Shown: positions 6,988 through 16,985 of the stretch, piece after piece | Layout of the letters: each line of letters starts with the position of its first letter | Numbering within the stretch: position 1 is the first letter of the stretch | NCBI GenBank assembly: GCA_030065855.1 | Contig: JASJCT010000043.1 | Span: 1 to 64,000 of the forward strand | Length of the DNA stretch: 64,000 bases | Direction: 5' to 3' | Source of the DNA: Myxococcota bacterium | GTDB taxonomy: Bacteria; Myxococcota_A; Polyangia; JAAYKL01 | The notes under the pieces: generated by a model | Seen by the model: only the letters and a program-made list of their open reading frames with translations | Told to the model about the DNA's origin: nothing | The model's database searches: none | Program-made: the position numbers and the translations under genes

Positions 6988-7196
6988 AGGATATTACAAA
7001 ACAAATATCTGAAATGAAGAAAGACCCAGTGTTCTCCAAGAACGTGGGCATGGTTCTCGTGCACAACGGGATCGTTCGAGGCTGGTTCAGAGATGATAGG
7101 AAGCCAGTCGCAAGTCTGGAAGTCCAGGCAGACATCGAAGCATTGAATTTCGATCATTCCTTTGTTATAAAATACGCAATATTCGTCATTGGATAA
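6988..7196 (+). pseudogene. Remnant of a MoaE-like small protein gene
   Basis: The reading frame contains DITKQISEMKKDPVFSKNVG, then a MVLVHNGIVRGW stretch and KPVASLEVQADI. This resembles the first half of the short MoaE-like (molybdopterin-converting-factor family) proteins of deltaproteobacteria. The expected ATG before DITKQ reads AAG, and similarity stops near 7140, well before a normal end; the frame then closes at 7196 with unrelated residues. I read it as a 5'-damaged, 3'-truncated remnant. A link to molybdenum handling next to an ORP-type locus is inference. It might alternatively be a short functional protein starting at an internal ATG (about 7015). Confidence 0.5.
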
Positions 7197-7322
7197 AAGA
7201 CCTGTCGCTCGGATCAGAAGCGCTCGCGGGATGGTCAGCTGAAAGCTGCACGCTACCTCAATTGAGTCGTTCGATGTGTGAATCCCCTATCACCGAGCAA
7301 CCGTCTTCTTTTAGGGGGTATC

Positions 7323-9494
7323 ATGGAAAATGCGAGAAGAACGAGCGCAATGAGAACTGCCACTTCGGAAAGCATCGCCGAACGTGAAATCACCCTACGT
7401 CTGATCAAAGTTATCGGCAACACTGAGGAACTGAGGGATCTCATAAAGGAGGTGACCGCGTTAATGAGTGAGTGGTCCGGTTGTGAAGCGGTCGGCATTC
7501 GACTCAAGGAGGGCGACGATTTTCCGTATTACGAGACACGTGGTTTTCCGGCTACATTTGTCCAACTGGAAAGATCCCTCTGCATCCCGGACTCAAATGG
7601 AAGACCGATCTGCGATAGCCTCGGCAACCCGGTTCTCGAGTGCATGTGCGGTAACGTTATTCAAGGTCGCTTCAACGCCAGCCTTCCATTTTTCACTGAG
7701 GGAGGGAGCTTCTGGTCTAACAGCACCAGCGACCTCCTCGCATCCTCTACAGAAGAGGACAGACAAGCAAGAACTCGAAACCGCTGCAATGGAGAAGGGT
7801 ACGAATCGGTCGCCCTCATCCCACTGCGACACGGGGCCAAGCAGTTGGGTCTGCTCCAATTCAACGATTCGAGACGCGATCGGTTCGACGCTGATCTCAT
7901 TGCCCTTTTGGAATGTCTGGCAGTGAACCTATCCATCGGTCTTGCACAGCGAATGGCAACGGAAGAGCAACTCAGAAGTGAAATGAGGCTCAAAGAGGCC
8001 CAGGGGATAGCCAAATTGGCGAGCTGGAGTTGGCATCTCGCCTCTGATCGTCTCCTCTGGTCAGAAAACATGTATGACATATATGATATAGACAAAACCC
8101 GCTCGCCTAACATTGAGCTATTACGTGAAGCTGTGCTCGAAGAAGACCTACATTTACTTGACGACGCCCTTTGCTCTGTGAGCCATAGGGCTGCTCCCAG
8201 AAACATTGAGTACCGAATCAGAACAAGAGAGGGTAGCATTCGCCATATTAACGTTCGGGTCCGTATCGAGCTGGATCCCGAGGGGCATCCGATCCGACTC
8301 TCGGGCACGGTCCAAGACATCACAGATCGCAAAGAGGCGGAACAGGTTCTCCAAAACACACAACGACTCGAGTCCCTAGGCATCTTTGCTGGCGGGGTAG
8401 CCCACGACTTCAATAATCTTCTAGGCTGCTTATTCGGCAACATTGACTTGGCGCGCGTCCATGTCAACGATAAGCACCGAGTGCTCAGATGTTTGAACAG
8501 TGCCATGGCAGCGCTGGATCGAGCCAAGGACCTAACCCGTCAATTGCTGACCTTCTCAAAAGGCGGCATTCCAAACAAGACACCCGTTCAGTTGGCGTCT
8601 CTCCTAAGAGAATCCCGGGATCTTTCGCTCAGCGGATCGACTGTTGAGTGTAAATTTAATCTAGATAAGGCGCTCCCCCTGGTGGAGGCGGATCCCAACC
8701 AGTTAAGTCAAGTTTTCAACAATGTATTGATCAATGCGCGCCAAGCAATGCCGAGCGGAGGAAGAATCACCGTCTCGGCCGAGGTTCAAGATGTCGACAT
8801 GTGCCAAGTGCCGGGACTTGGCGAGCATTCCTACGTGAAAGTCACTATACAAGACCAGGGAACCGGTATCCCAAGTGACCATTTGCCCAAGGTGTTCGAT
8901 CCATTTTTCACGACAAAAGCCTCTGGGTCTGGCCTCGGGCTCTCAATGTGCCACGCTATCATCAAGAAGCACAGCGGGGCCGTTACTATCGATTCGCAGA
9001 TAAATGTCGGAACCACGGTCAGTATCTACCTTCCTACCGCGGATGAGTCGGCGAAAGAAGAAAGAAACCTGCTTCATGGTATGCCCGAGATAACCGGCCG
9101 GATACTCGTCATGGACGACGAGGAATCCATGTGCGATGTCGCGGTTGGGATGCTAGAGCTGCTCGGATGGGAGACGGTGTGTACGCGAAGTGGTGAGGAG
9201 GCCGTAGCGGCATTCAAACAGGAAACAGCAGCTAAAAGACATTTCGATCTTATCTTTCTGGATCTCACCGTTTCCGGCGGGATCGGCGGCGAACAAACGA
9301 TGAGAGAGATCCGCACGCTTGATCCCAGTGTTCTGGGGATTGTCGTAAGCGGCTATACCGACAGCCCAGTGCTCGCGAATCCTGAAAAATACGGTTTCGC
9401 TGCTAAAATCGAGAAGCCCTATAACATCTCTAATCTCAAGAGAGTCATTGCCGAAGCCCTCAAGAAGAGACCGAACCACGGAACTGAATCATAG
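7323..9494 (+). CDS. Hybrid sensor histidine kinase (GAF-PAS-HisKA-HATPase-REC)
   Basis: This is a 723-aa cytoplasmic hybrid kinase without obvious membrane segments. In order it has a GAF-like domain with several cysteines (about 25-215; CMCG near 105), a PAS domain (about 235-350, ending in GTVQDITDRKEAE), a phospho-acceptor box GGVAHDFNNLLG, an ATPase domain with NNVLINARQA, DQGTGIP and GSGLGLS, and a C-terminal receiver (about 595-715) with DD, the acceptor Asp in FLDLT, and the late Lys in EKPY. I chose the ATG at 7323 because AGGGGG lies just before it; an in-frame GTG at 7278 lacks a site. No cognate regulator is adjacent. GAF cysteines might sense redox, but that is speculation. Confidence 0.9.
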   Translation: MENARRTSAMRTATSESIAEREITLRLIKVIGNTEELRDLIKEVTALMSEWSGCEAVGIRLKEGDDFPYYETRGFPATFVQLERSLCIPDSNGRPICDSLGNPVLECMCGNVIQGRFNASLPFFTEGGSFWSNSTSDLLASSTEEDRQARTRNRCNGEGYESVALIPLRHGAKQLGLLQFNDSRRDRFDADLIALLECLAVNLSIGLAQRMATEEQLRSEMRLKEAQGIAKLASWSWHLASDRLLWSENMYDIYDIDKTRSPNIELLREAVLEEDLHLLDDALCSVSHRAAPRNIEYRIRTREGSIRHINVRVRIELDPEGHPIRLSGTVQDITDRKEAEQVLQNTQRLESLGIFAGGVAHDFNNLLGCLFGNIDLARVHVNDKHRVLRCLNSAMAALDRAKDLTRQLLTFSKGGIPNKTPVQLASLLRESRDLSLSGSTVECKFNLDKALPLVEADPNQLSQVFNNVLINARQAMPSGGRITVSAEVQDVDMCQVPGLGEHSYVKVTIQDQGTGIPSDHLPKVFDPFFTTKASGSGLGLSMCHAIIKKHSGAVTIDSQINVGTTVSIYLPTADESAKEERNLLHGMPEITGRILVMDDEESMCDVAVGMLELLGWETVCTRSGEEAVAAFKQETAAKRHFDLIFLDLTVSGGIGGEQTMREIRTLDPSVLGIVVSGYTDSPVLANPEKYGFAAKIEKPYNISNLKRVIAEALKKRPNHGTES

Positions 9495-9848
9495 TTCATA
9501 ATCCACCATGGGTGAGCGTGATAAGTGAGCTTGCCAGGAAACGTGCTTGTCACCTGTTGACTATATATAACAAATAATGGGTCCTGACCCCATCCTCATC
9601 CTCCTCCTACAACCACAACCTCAGTGCTGAATCGATTCAAAAAAGGAATGTTGGATTTCGGCAAGGATTTCCCCCCCAAAAAAAACGTGTCAATCGGATG
9701 ATACCATTAATATTCAAATCGCGGCTGTAGTGGCTCGAGCGCCTCAAATCGCGTAGGTTTTTTTAGAATCTTGAAATAAAACCTCACGATGCTCGTATTG
9801 GGAATTAGACCACCGAGGATGAAGGTAATGATCCCAAGGAGTCATCGA
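9495..9848. other. Intergenic region, no gene seen
   Basis: The 354 bp between the hybrid kinase and the DUF2884 gene hold homopolymer runs (C8 then A8 near 9670) and a direct repeat of CAAATCGCG, but no convincing gene. A promoter for the following gene is expected in the AT-rich part near 9690-9780; I could not pick one with confidence. Confidence 0.5.
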
Positions 9849-10625
9849 ATGAAACAAGTAAAATCTGCCTTGTGCATGCTGGCTCTGTTTTTTGCGACGT
9901 TGCCGAGCTTGGCTCATGCTGAAGACCACTGCTCGATCGATATTGCGCAGGGCGTCGAGGTCAATAGGGCCAAATTGCGGGTTTTTGACAAAGATAAAAC
10001 CCTGTTCGAGATCGATAAAAATGGTCAGTTGTGGATTGAGGGGAAATCCGTCGCCCTGAATTCAGAGCAGCAAGAGCTTACCAAAACCTACTTCCAACAA
10101 GTGCAAATAGCAGTGCCTGAGATTATTGAGATGGCGACCCGTATTGTCGAGTTGACGGCAAAGCAGCTTCACGCAAGCTTTGGCGAGGCGTTTGGCAAAG
10201 ACAGCGGGATGGTGGAGAGTATCGATGCTCTGATGCTCAACGTGAAGAAGTCAATAGCCCTTTCGATGTCCAAAAAAGACGGCGTCTATCGGATTGCCCC
10301 TGATGGGGACGAGCAGTTTGAGAACGCTTTTGGAGACGAGTTCGAAAAAGAGGTCGAAGCGATGGTCGAACGGGCACTGGGATCGATACTGTGGATGGTT
10401 GCCAAGTCCATGCTCAACGGGGAGGGCAATCTCGAGAAACGGGCACAGGCCCTTGGTGATAAAATAGAAAAGAGCGTAAAGAGCAATATGGAGAATATCG
10501 AAAAAGAGGTCGAGATCTCTGCAAAGAAAGTCTGTTGCCAGATGGCCACCTTGAGTCGGCTGGAAGCGCAAATGCGCCGCGAGATTCCGTCGTTTGCCCC
10601 ATATGTGGTGTTCAAGAAAAACTAA
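9849..10625 (+). CDS. DUF2884 (YggN-like) periplasmic protein
   Basis: This is a 258-aa exported protein. Residues 1-24 form a signal peptide (MKQVKSALCMLALFFATLPS...AHA|ED). The mature protein begins CSIDIAQGVEVN and matches the DUF2884/YggN pattern: an N-terminal beta hairpin with a single Cys, long amphipathic helices, then a paired Cys (KVCCQM) near the C terminus. The ATG at 9849 has AAGGAG seven bases upstream; an in-frame ATG 60 bases earlier would spoil the signal peptide. The family is best known from gammaproteobacteria and its function is unknown. It stands alone, flanked by intergenic regions, so transfer is possible. Confidence 0.75.
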   Translation: MKQVKSALCMLALFFATLPSLAHAEDHCSIDIAQGVEVNRAKLRVFDKDKTLFEIDKNGQLWIEGKSVALNSEQQELTKTYFQQVQIAVPEIIEMATRIVELTAKQLHASFGEAFGKDSGMVESIDALMLNVKKSIALSMSKKDGVYRIAPDGDEQFENAFGDEFEKEVEAMVERALGSILWMVAKSMLNGEGNLEKRAQALGDKIEKSVKSNMENIEKEVEISAKKVCCQMATLSRLEAQMRREIPSFAPYVVFKKN

Positions 10626-10959
10626 TTCGCAACCTCGCGCTCTGATGTCCAAAATAGCTGATTGACTGCTCGCCCACGTTGACTGCGTAATCCGTGACAC
10701 AGAGATTAAATGCCTTCTCTGATTGGCGAACTGCTTGTGTTTTTTTGACACCCCGCGTCTACTTGATCACGTTGATCGCAAATTGGGACAGGACGCGATC
10801 ATTGGCGGGTCGGTGTCGTCTCAGGCCCGAGGTATCCTGCAGGATAACGGTCGCTATGGAGGCAGGAAAGTGTGCAATAAGTACGCTTTGATACGGATGA
10901 AACTGCAATACGGTGAGTTCGATTTGCCTATGCGCCGAGTGACTCGGGCATGCCCCGGT
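10626..10959. other. Intergenic region between converging genes
   Basis: These 334 bp separate the 3' ends of the DUF2884 gene and the oxidoreductase gene. I see no coding potential with family resemblance and no clear terminator hairpin. Confidence 0.5.
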
Positions 10960-11904
10960 TCATTCTTCTGCCACGGTAATCGCTACATTCCCCTTTTTGT
11001 GCCCTTTATCAACATACCGATGCGCCTCGACTATCTCTTCCAGTGAATAGGTCTTGTCTATGAAAGTCTTCAGGTCGCCTTTTTCTATCAGGTCCCTGAG
11101 GAAATCTAGATCCTCCATTCGTATGCTGAGCGATTGGTGGGAGTTAACGAAGCGTCCGCCTTTCTTCAATAGCTTCTTGAAGCGGGAGCCGGGGAGTTTG
11201 TACACCGCATCGTAAATTGCGTCATAGCTCTTGCCACCAGCGGCGAAGTCTCCCTTGGTGTAGTCTATCACCTCGTCAGCGCCAAGCGATTTAACCATCT
11301 CCAGGTTAGCCGTGCTGCACACTCCGGTCACCTTCGCCCCGAAATGCTTGGCAATCTGTATCGAGAAGACGCCCAGGCTTCCCGAGGCACCGTAGATAAG
11401 CAGCTCCTCCCCAGGCTGGAGCGCTAGCTTTCTCATGGCGGCCAGCGCGGTAAGACCGCCGCCAGGAACGGTAGCTGCCTCTTCGTAGGACATGTTCTTC
11501 GGCTTCATCGCCACCATCCCCTCCCTTTCCTCTGATCCTTGGTTGGGTTTGTCAGGAAGGCACCGGTATTCGGCATAAGCGCCGAAATTGAAACCGGTCA
11601 GCGCGAAGACCGGGTCGCCCGGCTTCAAGCGTGTAACGTCCTTGCCTACCGCTTCAACCTTGCCAGCACACTCCATCCCCAAGATGTTCTTACCTTTCTT
11701 GGGCTTCGTGATACCAATGAAGATCCTGTATGGGATATAATACAAGAGAGGGATATCGCACTTCCGGATCCTCGTGTCTCCCACATGACAGGACGTTGCC
11801 AGCACCTTTATCAGAATCTCACCGCTTTTGGGGAGAGGCTTTTCTACTTCTTCGAACTTCAAAACTTCTGGGGGGCCGTAGCCGGTGCAGATAACCGCTT
11901 TCAT
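10960..11904 (-). CDS. NAD(P)-dependent medium-chain oxidoreductase, quinone-oxidoreductase type
   Basis: This 314-aa protein of the medium-chain dehydrogenase/reductase superfamily starts MKAVICTGYGPPEVL. It has a GroES-like N-terminal domain (1-125) and a Rossmann domain with the nucleotide motif YGASGSLGVFSIQIAK (about 152-167). The catalytic and structural zinc ligands of alcohol dehydrogenases are missing, which points to the zinc-free quinone oxidoreductase branch. The ATG at 11904 has AGGAGG upstream. The frame is open for another 100 codons upstream, but that part is AT-rich and unlike the family. It appears to be monocistronic. The substrate cannot be told from sequence. Confidence 0.88.
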   Translation of the reverse strand: MKAVICTGYGPPEVLKFEEVEKPLPKSGEILIKVLATSCHVGDTRIRKCDIPLLYYIPYRIFIGITKPKKGKNILGMECAGKVEAVGKDVTRLKPGDPVFALTGFNFGAYAEYRCLPDKPNQGSEEREGMVAMKPKNMSYEEAATVPGGGLTALAAMRKLALQPGEELLIYGASGSLGVFSIQIAKHFGAKVTGVCSTANLEMVKSLGADEVIDYTKGDFAAGGKSYDAIYDAVYKLPGSRFKKLLKKGGRFVNSHQSLSIRMEDLDFLRDLIEKGDLKTFIDKTYSLEEIVEAHRYVDKGHKKGNVAITVAEE

Positions 11905-12395
11905 AAGGATTCCTCCTATTTGTGAGAAATATATATATTTGGAATAATCTGCAGACTCTTCCTCATCTTCCCCCATGTCTTTAATAAACTTTTTGTCTAA
12001 TATATCTGGTTTGTCTGTATCACTCAGGAGTGCTCTAGTCCCATTTTTTGCAGAGGGTTTTCTTTGCTTATTTGACCATACGCAGTCAATGGTCAGCCTG
12101 TCGGTTAATGATACAAGACCGTTCTTATTTAGGTCAACCTCTTGAGTGTCAGAAACCTGCAATGACCGATCCTTCCTTGGCCATAAGAAAAAAATCCCAC
12201 CCAACGAAAAAAACTTAAAGCAACGAAAACCTCAGCAATCACCCGATGGGTCAAGAAGGACCCGTGTGTTTCATTGGATCACATCACAAACGGTAAATCG
12301 CACGGACGCCCCTGCTCAAGCCAAGCTAGATGTGGTTTCGATAAGCACTGACTATTCGGGAGTGAAAGAATACGTCAATCGAAGTCGGATAAACG
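11905..12395. other. AT-rich intergenic region
   Basis: This stretch lies between the end of the propeller gene and the start of the oxidoreductase gene, both on the minus strand. It is AT-rich near 11925-11945 (TATATATATTT), a plausible place for the oxidoreductase promoter. A 100-codon open stretch on the minus strand has no recognisable domain and I do not call it. Confidence 0.5.
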
Positions 12396-14330
12396 TCAAC
12401 GAACTGTGTACACCACCAATCCTGACTCTGTCCCATACCAAAGCCGCTTACCTTCGCTGTGCACGAGGGAGGTTCTGGGATCCGGTGTATTTATAGCTTT
12501 GGCGTAGTTGCTGACCTCCCCGTCTGTGCTGATGAAGGCGAGCCCACCCAAGGTGCCGATAAAGGCGCCATCTTTCTGTGCGGCGACCCTGATGATTCGG
12601 TCGTCAGGCAGACCGTCCTGTTTTTGAATGACGAAACCACTGCCGTTTTTGATATAGGCCACGCCGTTTTGGCAGGTAGCGACCCAGAATTCATCCGCGG
12701 ACCAGGCCGACACGTCCATCACCCATGCCTCAGGGAGGTGAACCGGATCCAGGTAGGTCGTGGCAATGTGGGAACCGAGACCGAGTGCCTTTACCCCTTG
12801 GGTTTCGCTTGCGATAAAGAGCTCGCCAGAGGCAGCATCGATTTTAGTGATGTGGCTCGGAACCCCTTCCCGGCGGTTGATGAACTTTGTCTTGAAGCCC
12901 TTTTCACCCGACTTGATGAGCATCACACCATACGCGGAACTGATGGCGATCCTCCCTTGGCCCCGTTCCACGGCGCTGATACAGGCGGTTTCCGAAAACC
13001 ACTTGAGGTTGTTAGGGTCGCCCTCTCCGATAGGGGCAGGTTCGAAATGGCTATCGAATCGATCCAAACCATTGGAACTGGCCACCCACAAGTGGGTCCC
13101 ATCACTCGCCACGCCATGTACGTATGGGGAACGGAGTCCGTGGATCGGTTGCCAGGTGTCGCCCTTTAGATGGCACGCTCCGCGATCAAAGGTGCCTACC
13201 ACATTAAAACCATTATGCCGTGTCATCTGGGTGACGTGATTGGAACAGATTTCTCCGGTAGGCCGGAGCGGGCCAGAGCTCTTGGAAGCGCTCGGGTCCA
13301 CGCGGTAGAGGCCCTCGTTTTCGTATCCGATAAAGAGGTGCTTTCCGTGCTTAGCGAGAGCGGTGATCCGCTTCTCTTCTATTTTCGTGAGATGGGTGAG
13401 GTCGCCGTCCTGAAATTGGTACACATCGCCTGTGTGGGTCCCAACGAGGATCTTATCGTCGTCAGTTTCAGTGAGGGAAGTGGCGATGATACTGAGGGGC
13501 GAGTCTACCCCTTTTCGATAGGGAATAGGCTCGATACGGCCGTGCTCCAGGAGAAAAAGACCATCCCCGGCGGCGATGAGCCACCCTCTGTTAACGAAGG
13601 CTAAGCCGAGTATTGGATGATTGAGGGTGAGGGACGTTACTACTTCTTGGGCGTGATTCAAAACGACGAGCCGTCCGTCGAGCCCCCCGAGGGCTGCCCG
13701 GCTCCCCGACACAGCCAATGCACTGTACATGGCCCCCTGTGGATAGGGAGTGGCATGCAGCGCGTCGGCGAACCGACGGAGTCCGGATTGAAATCCGAGG
13801 AGGTGGGGCTGACCCTTCCACGTCTTGGCCGCGACAAACGGATCGTAGACATTGTCTTGCTTCCTATCGTGACTCAATATCACTCCGATTTCGCCGCTCT
13901 CTTCTACTCGACCCACCACCGCCCAACCAAAGTCCCCGACGGCAAGGAGGGAGCCGTCTTTTTGAGGCAAAACAGCGCGCAGACTGTTGCACGGCAAGCC
14001 GTCCTTGCTAGTGAGCTTGAACCGAAATGCGCCGGATGGATCGTGGGCAGCCAGTCCCCCCGAGGTGGCTAGCCAAACAAAATCTTCGGTGATCAAGATG
14101 TCTCGCACATCGCCGGTATGGGTGAATTCGTCGTGGTATGTGAGGGTGGGGGCGGCAAGGGCTCGGGTGAAATGGGCGAGTGAGATGAGGATCAGTAGGA
14201 CCTGCCCAACTCTACGGACTATGGACGGTTTTAGAGTTCGGTTATTGTGTTTGGAGGTCGAAGATCCCACTGTCGCCTCTCTTAACCAGCAAAGGCGGAC
14301 AACGTTAGGTATGCCGGTATCCCGTCTCAT
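12396..14330 (-). CDS. Exported beta-propeller protein (two-component-propeller repeats)
   Basis: This is a 644-aa protein with an N-terminal hydrophobic segment (about 42-60, VLLILISLAHFTRALAAPT) and many repeats such as VWLATSGGLAAHDPSG, LWVASSNGLDRFD and FIGTLGGLAFISTDG. These are typical of two-component-regulator propeller domains, which form seven-bladed propellers. There is no kinase or regulator domain after it, so it is a stand-alone periplasmic or surface propeller. Its ATG overlaps the stop of the VIT-VWA gene by one base (TAATG), so translation is probably coupled and the two products likely work together. The start leaves a long 40-residue n-region, so a later start is possible. 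Confidence 0.8.
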   Translation of the reverse strand: MRRDTGIPNVVRLCWLREATVGSSTSKHNNRTLKPSIVRRVGQVLLILISLAHFTRALAAPTLTYHDEFTHTGDVRDILITEDFVWLATSGGLAAHDPSGAFRFKLTSKDGLPCNSLRAVLPQKDGSLLAVGDFGWAVVGRVEESGEIGVILSHDRKQDNVYDPFVAAKTWKGQPHLLGFQSGLRRFADALHATPYPQGAMYSALAVSGSRAALGGLDGRLVVLNHAQEVVTSLTLNHPILGLAFVNRGWLIAAGDGLFLLEHGRIEPIPYRKGVDSPLSIIATSLTETDDDKILVGTHTGDVYQFQDGDLTHLTKIEEKRITALAKHGKHLFIGYENEGLYRVDPSASKSSGPLRPTGEICSNHVTQMTRHNGFNVVGTFDRGACHLKGDTWQPIHGLRSPYVHGVASDGTHLWVASSNGLDRFDSHFEPAPIGEGDPNNLKWFSETACISAVERGQGRIAISSAYGVMLIKSGEKGFKTKFINRREGVPSHITKIDAASGELFIASETQGVKALGLGSHIATTYLDPVHLPEAWVMDVSAWSADEFWVATCQNGVAYIKNGSGFVIQKQDGLPDDRIIRVAAQKDGAFIGTLGGLAFISTDGEVSNYAKAINTPDPRTSLVHSEGKRLWYGTESGLVVYTVR

Positions 14331-16795
14331 TAGTACACCGTAACCGTCAGGTGCCGTTCCAATCGATTCCCGGCGCCATCGCGGACGACCACCAGCAGGG
14401 AGTAATCTCCAGGCCCCACTTCCTTGGGAATTCTGAGAAATCGGGACCAGTGCACCATTCGCTTGTTCTCGGGGTTCAGCGCTTGGCGATGAATCCCCAA
14501 CCCTTCGCAGTGCGCGTATACCTCATCGGCGTTTTCAATGGTGTCCACCTCGAGGCGCGCGCCTTTTCCGGCCTTGACTTGCACCGTCTCGAAATTGGTG
14601 AGGAATTCCTCGGCCGCGCTATCCAAGTGGTATGAGTCTTTTCGGAACTGGAGCTGTCCGTCCGACTCGACGATGGCAATGACCACGGTGTAAAGCCCAT
14701 CCGGAATGCCGGCGGGGACCAGGAAGCGCCCGCGCCACTTGTCCCTCCCCGCGTCGTAGGTTAGTGACTTCGTCAGTCCAAATGGGAAAACCGCGGTGAC
14801 GCTCTGGGCGTCGGCTGGTGCGTGAACTGAAATAAACGGGTCTCCCGGCGGGATTTCGTATCGGGACAGATTGCCGAGGGCCCTTTCAGTCACACCTTCG
14901 GGCAAAGGCAGCCGCTGAGCCACAGGAATGAGGGGCTCTCCGCTTCTTCGCGCCACCTCTTTATCAACCGCTACAAAAGAAGTGTACTTGCTCACCAGGT
15001 TGTGGTTGAGGGCGATCTTGACGATATCCTCTCTGCGCGAGCCCGGCCTGCTGGTCTCTTGGTCCATCCACTCCCCCAGCAGCGCTCGGGCCCACACTGA
15101 TGCGATGGCCGGACGGTGATTCTCTTCAGGAAAGGTAACGTTGACGCATTGTTCGTACCGTTGTCTTCCATAGCGTCCCGTTAGGCAGATCTTCCCGGTG
15201 CCGGGGCTTTCGTACCTCCCGTGGACGGTCATCGGTTGGCCGCTGAACAGATCGGGCATCACAGATGGGGTCTCAGTCACCACATCGAGCCCCTCCCATT
15301 CGACCTCGATATCCGTGAGGACCGGATTTCGAACCCGCTCATAAAAGCGCTTGACGAACGGCGCCGGGTCTTCGTCGAAGCGCATTACTTGCATCTCCCC
15401 ACGCCCGAGCCGGGCCATAGAGGAGAGAAGGTGTCGGTTCACGGATGAGCCGACCCCCATGGAAAACAGCCGTGCGTCCGAGGTGTTTCTATCTTTGACT
15501 TCCTTCAAGATCTGGTCGTCGTTTCCGATGTAGCCATCAGTGAGGAAGAACACGATCCGCACCCGGCCCGGCTCTGGTTCTCCTTCGAGGGCCCGCCTGA
15601 TACCGGGCAGCATCTCGGTACCCCCCATGCCCGCCATCTCATTGATGAAGTCGATGCCTTTGGCCACGTTCGAGAATGTATTGGAGAGGGGTTCCGAAGA
15701 TAGGGCCGACACGTGGTCAGAGAACCGCATAATGGTGAACCGGTCGTAAGGGTTCATATTCTTTAGGGATTCGATGATTAGGGCCTTTGCAGCGTCCAAC
15801 GGGGCGCCATGCATGGAGCCGCTGTTGTCCACAACAAAGAATAGATCCTTGGGCAACACGTCGCCGGCCTCCGGCGCGGCGGGTGGATGGATCGAAACCG
15901 TGACGTAGCCCGGGGAGTCGGCCTCTTTGTGGGTAAGTACCGCCACTTTGGGACGCTTTCCCCGGAAGTCCATCTTCAAGATGAAGTCCTTGTTTGGAAC
16001 CCTGTCGGTTTTGGAAATGGACACAATTGCTTCTTCGACGTTCAGCTTTTTCACCTCGATTTGGTGGGACGGTGAAGTGATTTCTCGAATTGCAACCCCC
16101 GGACGAAAGTGCATCTTTAGGTCGATTCTGTGGGCGCCGGTCTCCCCTTCTCCGAATGACGGAGGCGTGATCTTGCTGGCGTCGGGAACCCGATGGGTGT
16201 CTTGCATTCGGCCTTGATCCGAGAGGCTCTGCTCCAAGGGCATTCCCGGGATGTAGCGGGGCCCTACCACCATCGGGAACACAAAGCTCGACTGTCCCTT
16301 TTCGTACTGCAGTAGCTCCACGTAAACGAGCTCGACCTCCACCTTGTCTCCCGGGGAAATGTTTCCAACCTTCTGGGTGAAGATGTTGGGACGTTCCTGG
16401 TTCAACAGGGCAGCAGTTCGTCCGCTATCGAGTGCCTCGTGATAAATTCGCTCTGCCTCTTCCTTCTCCTTGATTTCGGCTACCACATCCCGGTCAGATA
16501 AGTGCATCACCATTTCGTTCACTGCTGCTGTCTCGGGGAGCGGAAATACATAGGTTGCCTCGATGAAGTCATCGTATGGATTGACAAATGTTTGGGTCAC
16601 ACGCACGCGTGCCACCACCCCCTCCACCTCCCCTTCGACTGTTGTGCTCATCAACGGAAGCGGTATTTCCACCTCCCCGGCCATGATCCGCAAACCCGGG
16701 CTAACCGACGCTTCCCCAACCGCGGGTAGCGAGAGAAGACTCCCGACCATTAGAAACAAGATCATCGTTACTTTGTAGATTGCTTTTTTGTACAT
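14330..16795 (-). CDS. VIT domain / von Willebrand factor A protein
   Basis: This is an 821-aa exported protein. A hydrophobic signal (about 8-27) is followed by a VIT domain (about 35-170, with TFVNPYDDFIEATYVFPLP and the RIYHEALDSGRTAALL-type motif), then a VWA domain with an intact metal-ion site DNSGS (about 323-327) and later TDGYIG. The C-terminal third is beta-rich and ends in a carbohydrate-binding-like or adhesin-like domain of unknown family. I chose the ATG at 16795 (GAGGGAG upstream) rather than one 39 bases earlier. Bacterial VIT-VWA proteins resemble inter-alpha-trypsin inhibitor heavy chains and often act in adhesion. There is no LPXTG or other anchor at the end, so it is probably periplasmic or released. 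Confidence 0.88.
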   Translation of the reverse strand: MYKKAIYKVTMILFLMVGSLLSLPAVGEASVSPGLRIMAGEVEIPLPLMSTTVEGEVEGVVARVRVTQTFVNPYDDFIEATYVFPLPETAAVNEMVMHLSDRDVVAEIKEKEEAERIYHEALDSGRTAALLNQERPNIFTQKVGNISPGDKVEVELVYVELLQYEKGQSSFVFPMVVGPRYIPGMPLEQSLSDQGRMQDTHRVPDASKITPPSFGEGETGAHRIDLKMHFRPGVAIREITSPSHQIEVKKLNVEEAIVSISKTDRVPNKDFILKMDFRGKRPKVAVLTHKEADSPGYVTVSIHPPAAPEAGDVLPKDLFFVVDNSGSMHGAPLDAAKALIIESLKNMNPYDRFTIMRFSDHVSALSSEPLSNTFSNVAKGIDFINEMAGMGGTEMLPGIRRALEGEPEPGRVRIVFFLTDGYIGNDDQILKEVKDRNTSDARLFSMGVGSSVNRHLLSSMARLGRGEMQVMRFDEDPAPFVKRFYERVRNPVLTDIEVEWEGLDVVTETPSVMPDLFSGQPMTVHGRYESPGTGKICLTGRYGRQRYEQCVNVTFPEENHRPAIASVWARALLGEWMDQETSRPGSRREDIVKIALNHNLVSKYTSFVAVDKEVARRSGEPLIPVAQRLPLPEGVTERALGNLSRYEIPPGDPFISVHAPADAQSVTAVFPFGLTKSLTYDAGRDKWRGRFLVPAGIPDGLYTVVIAIVESDGQLQFRKDSYHLDSAAEEFLTNFETVQVKAGKGARLEVDTIENADEVYAHCEGLGIHRQALNPENKRMVHWSRFLRIPKEVGPGDYSLLVVVRDGAGNRLERHLTVTVY

Positions 16796-16985
16796 GGCTC
16801 CCTCTGCTGCTGTGTTTGCGCACATTTGCAGCAATACAAAGCAACTGGCGTGCCACAGGCCTAACTTAACAATTTCAGGTGGTTACTCATGTTGGGGGCT
16901 GAGTTTGGTGATCCGTCGCCATCGGCTTGATACGATTAATAGCACAATGCTACGAATCGAAGATATGGGTAACTTTGCGTTGCAT

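Noticed and set aside
11905-12204. A 100-residue N-terminal extension of the oxidoreductase
   Set aside because: Not family-like, AT-rich, and the AGGAGG site points to the ATG at 11904.
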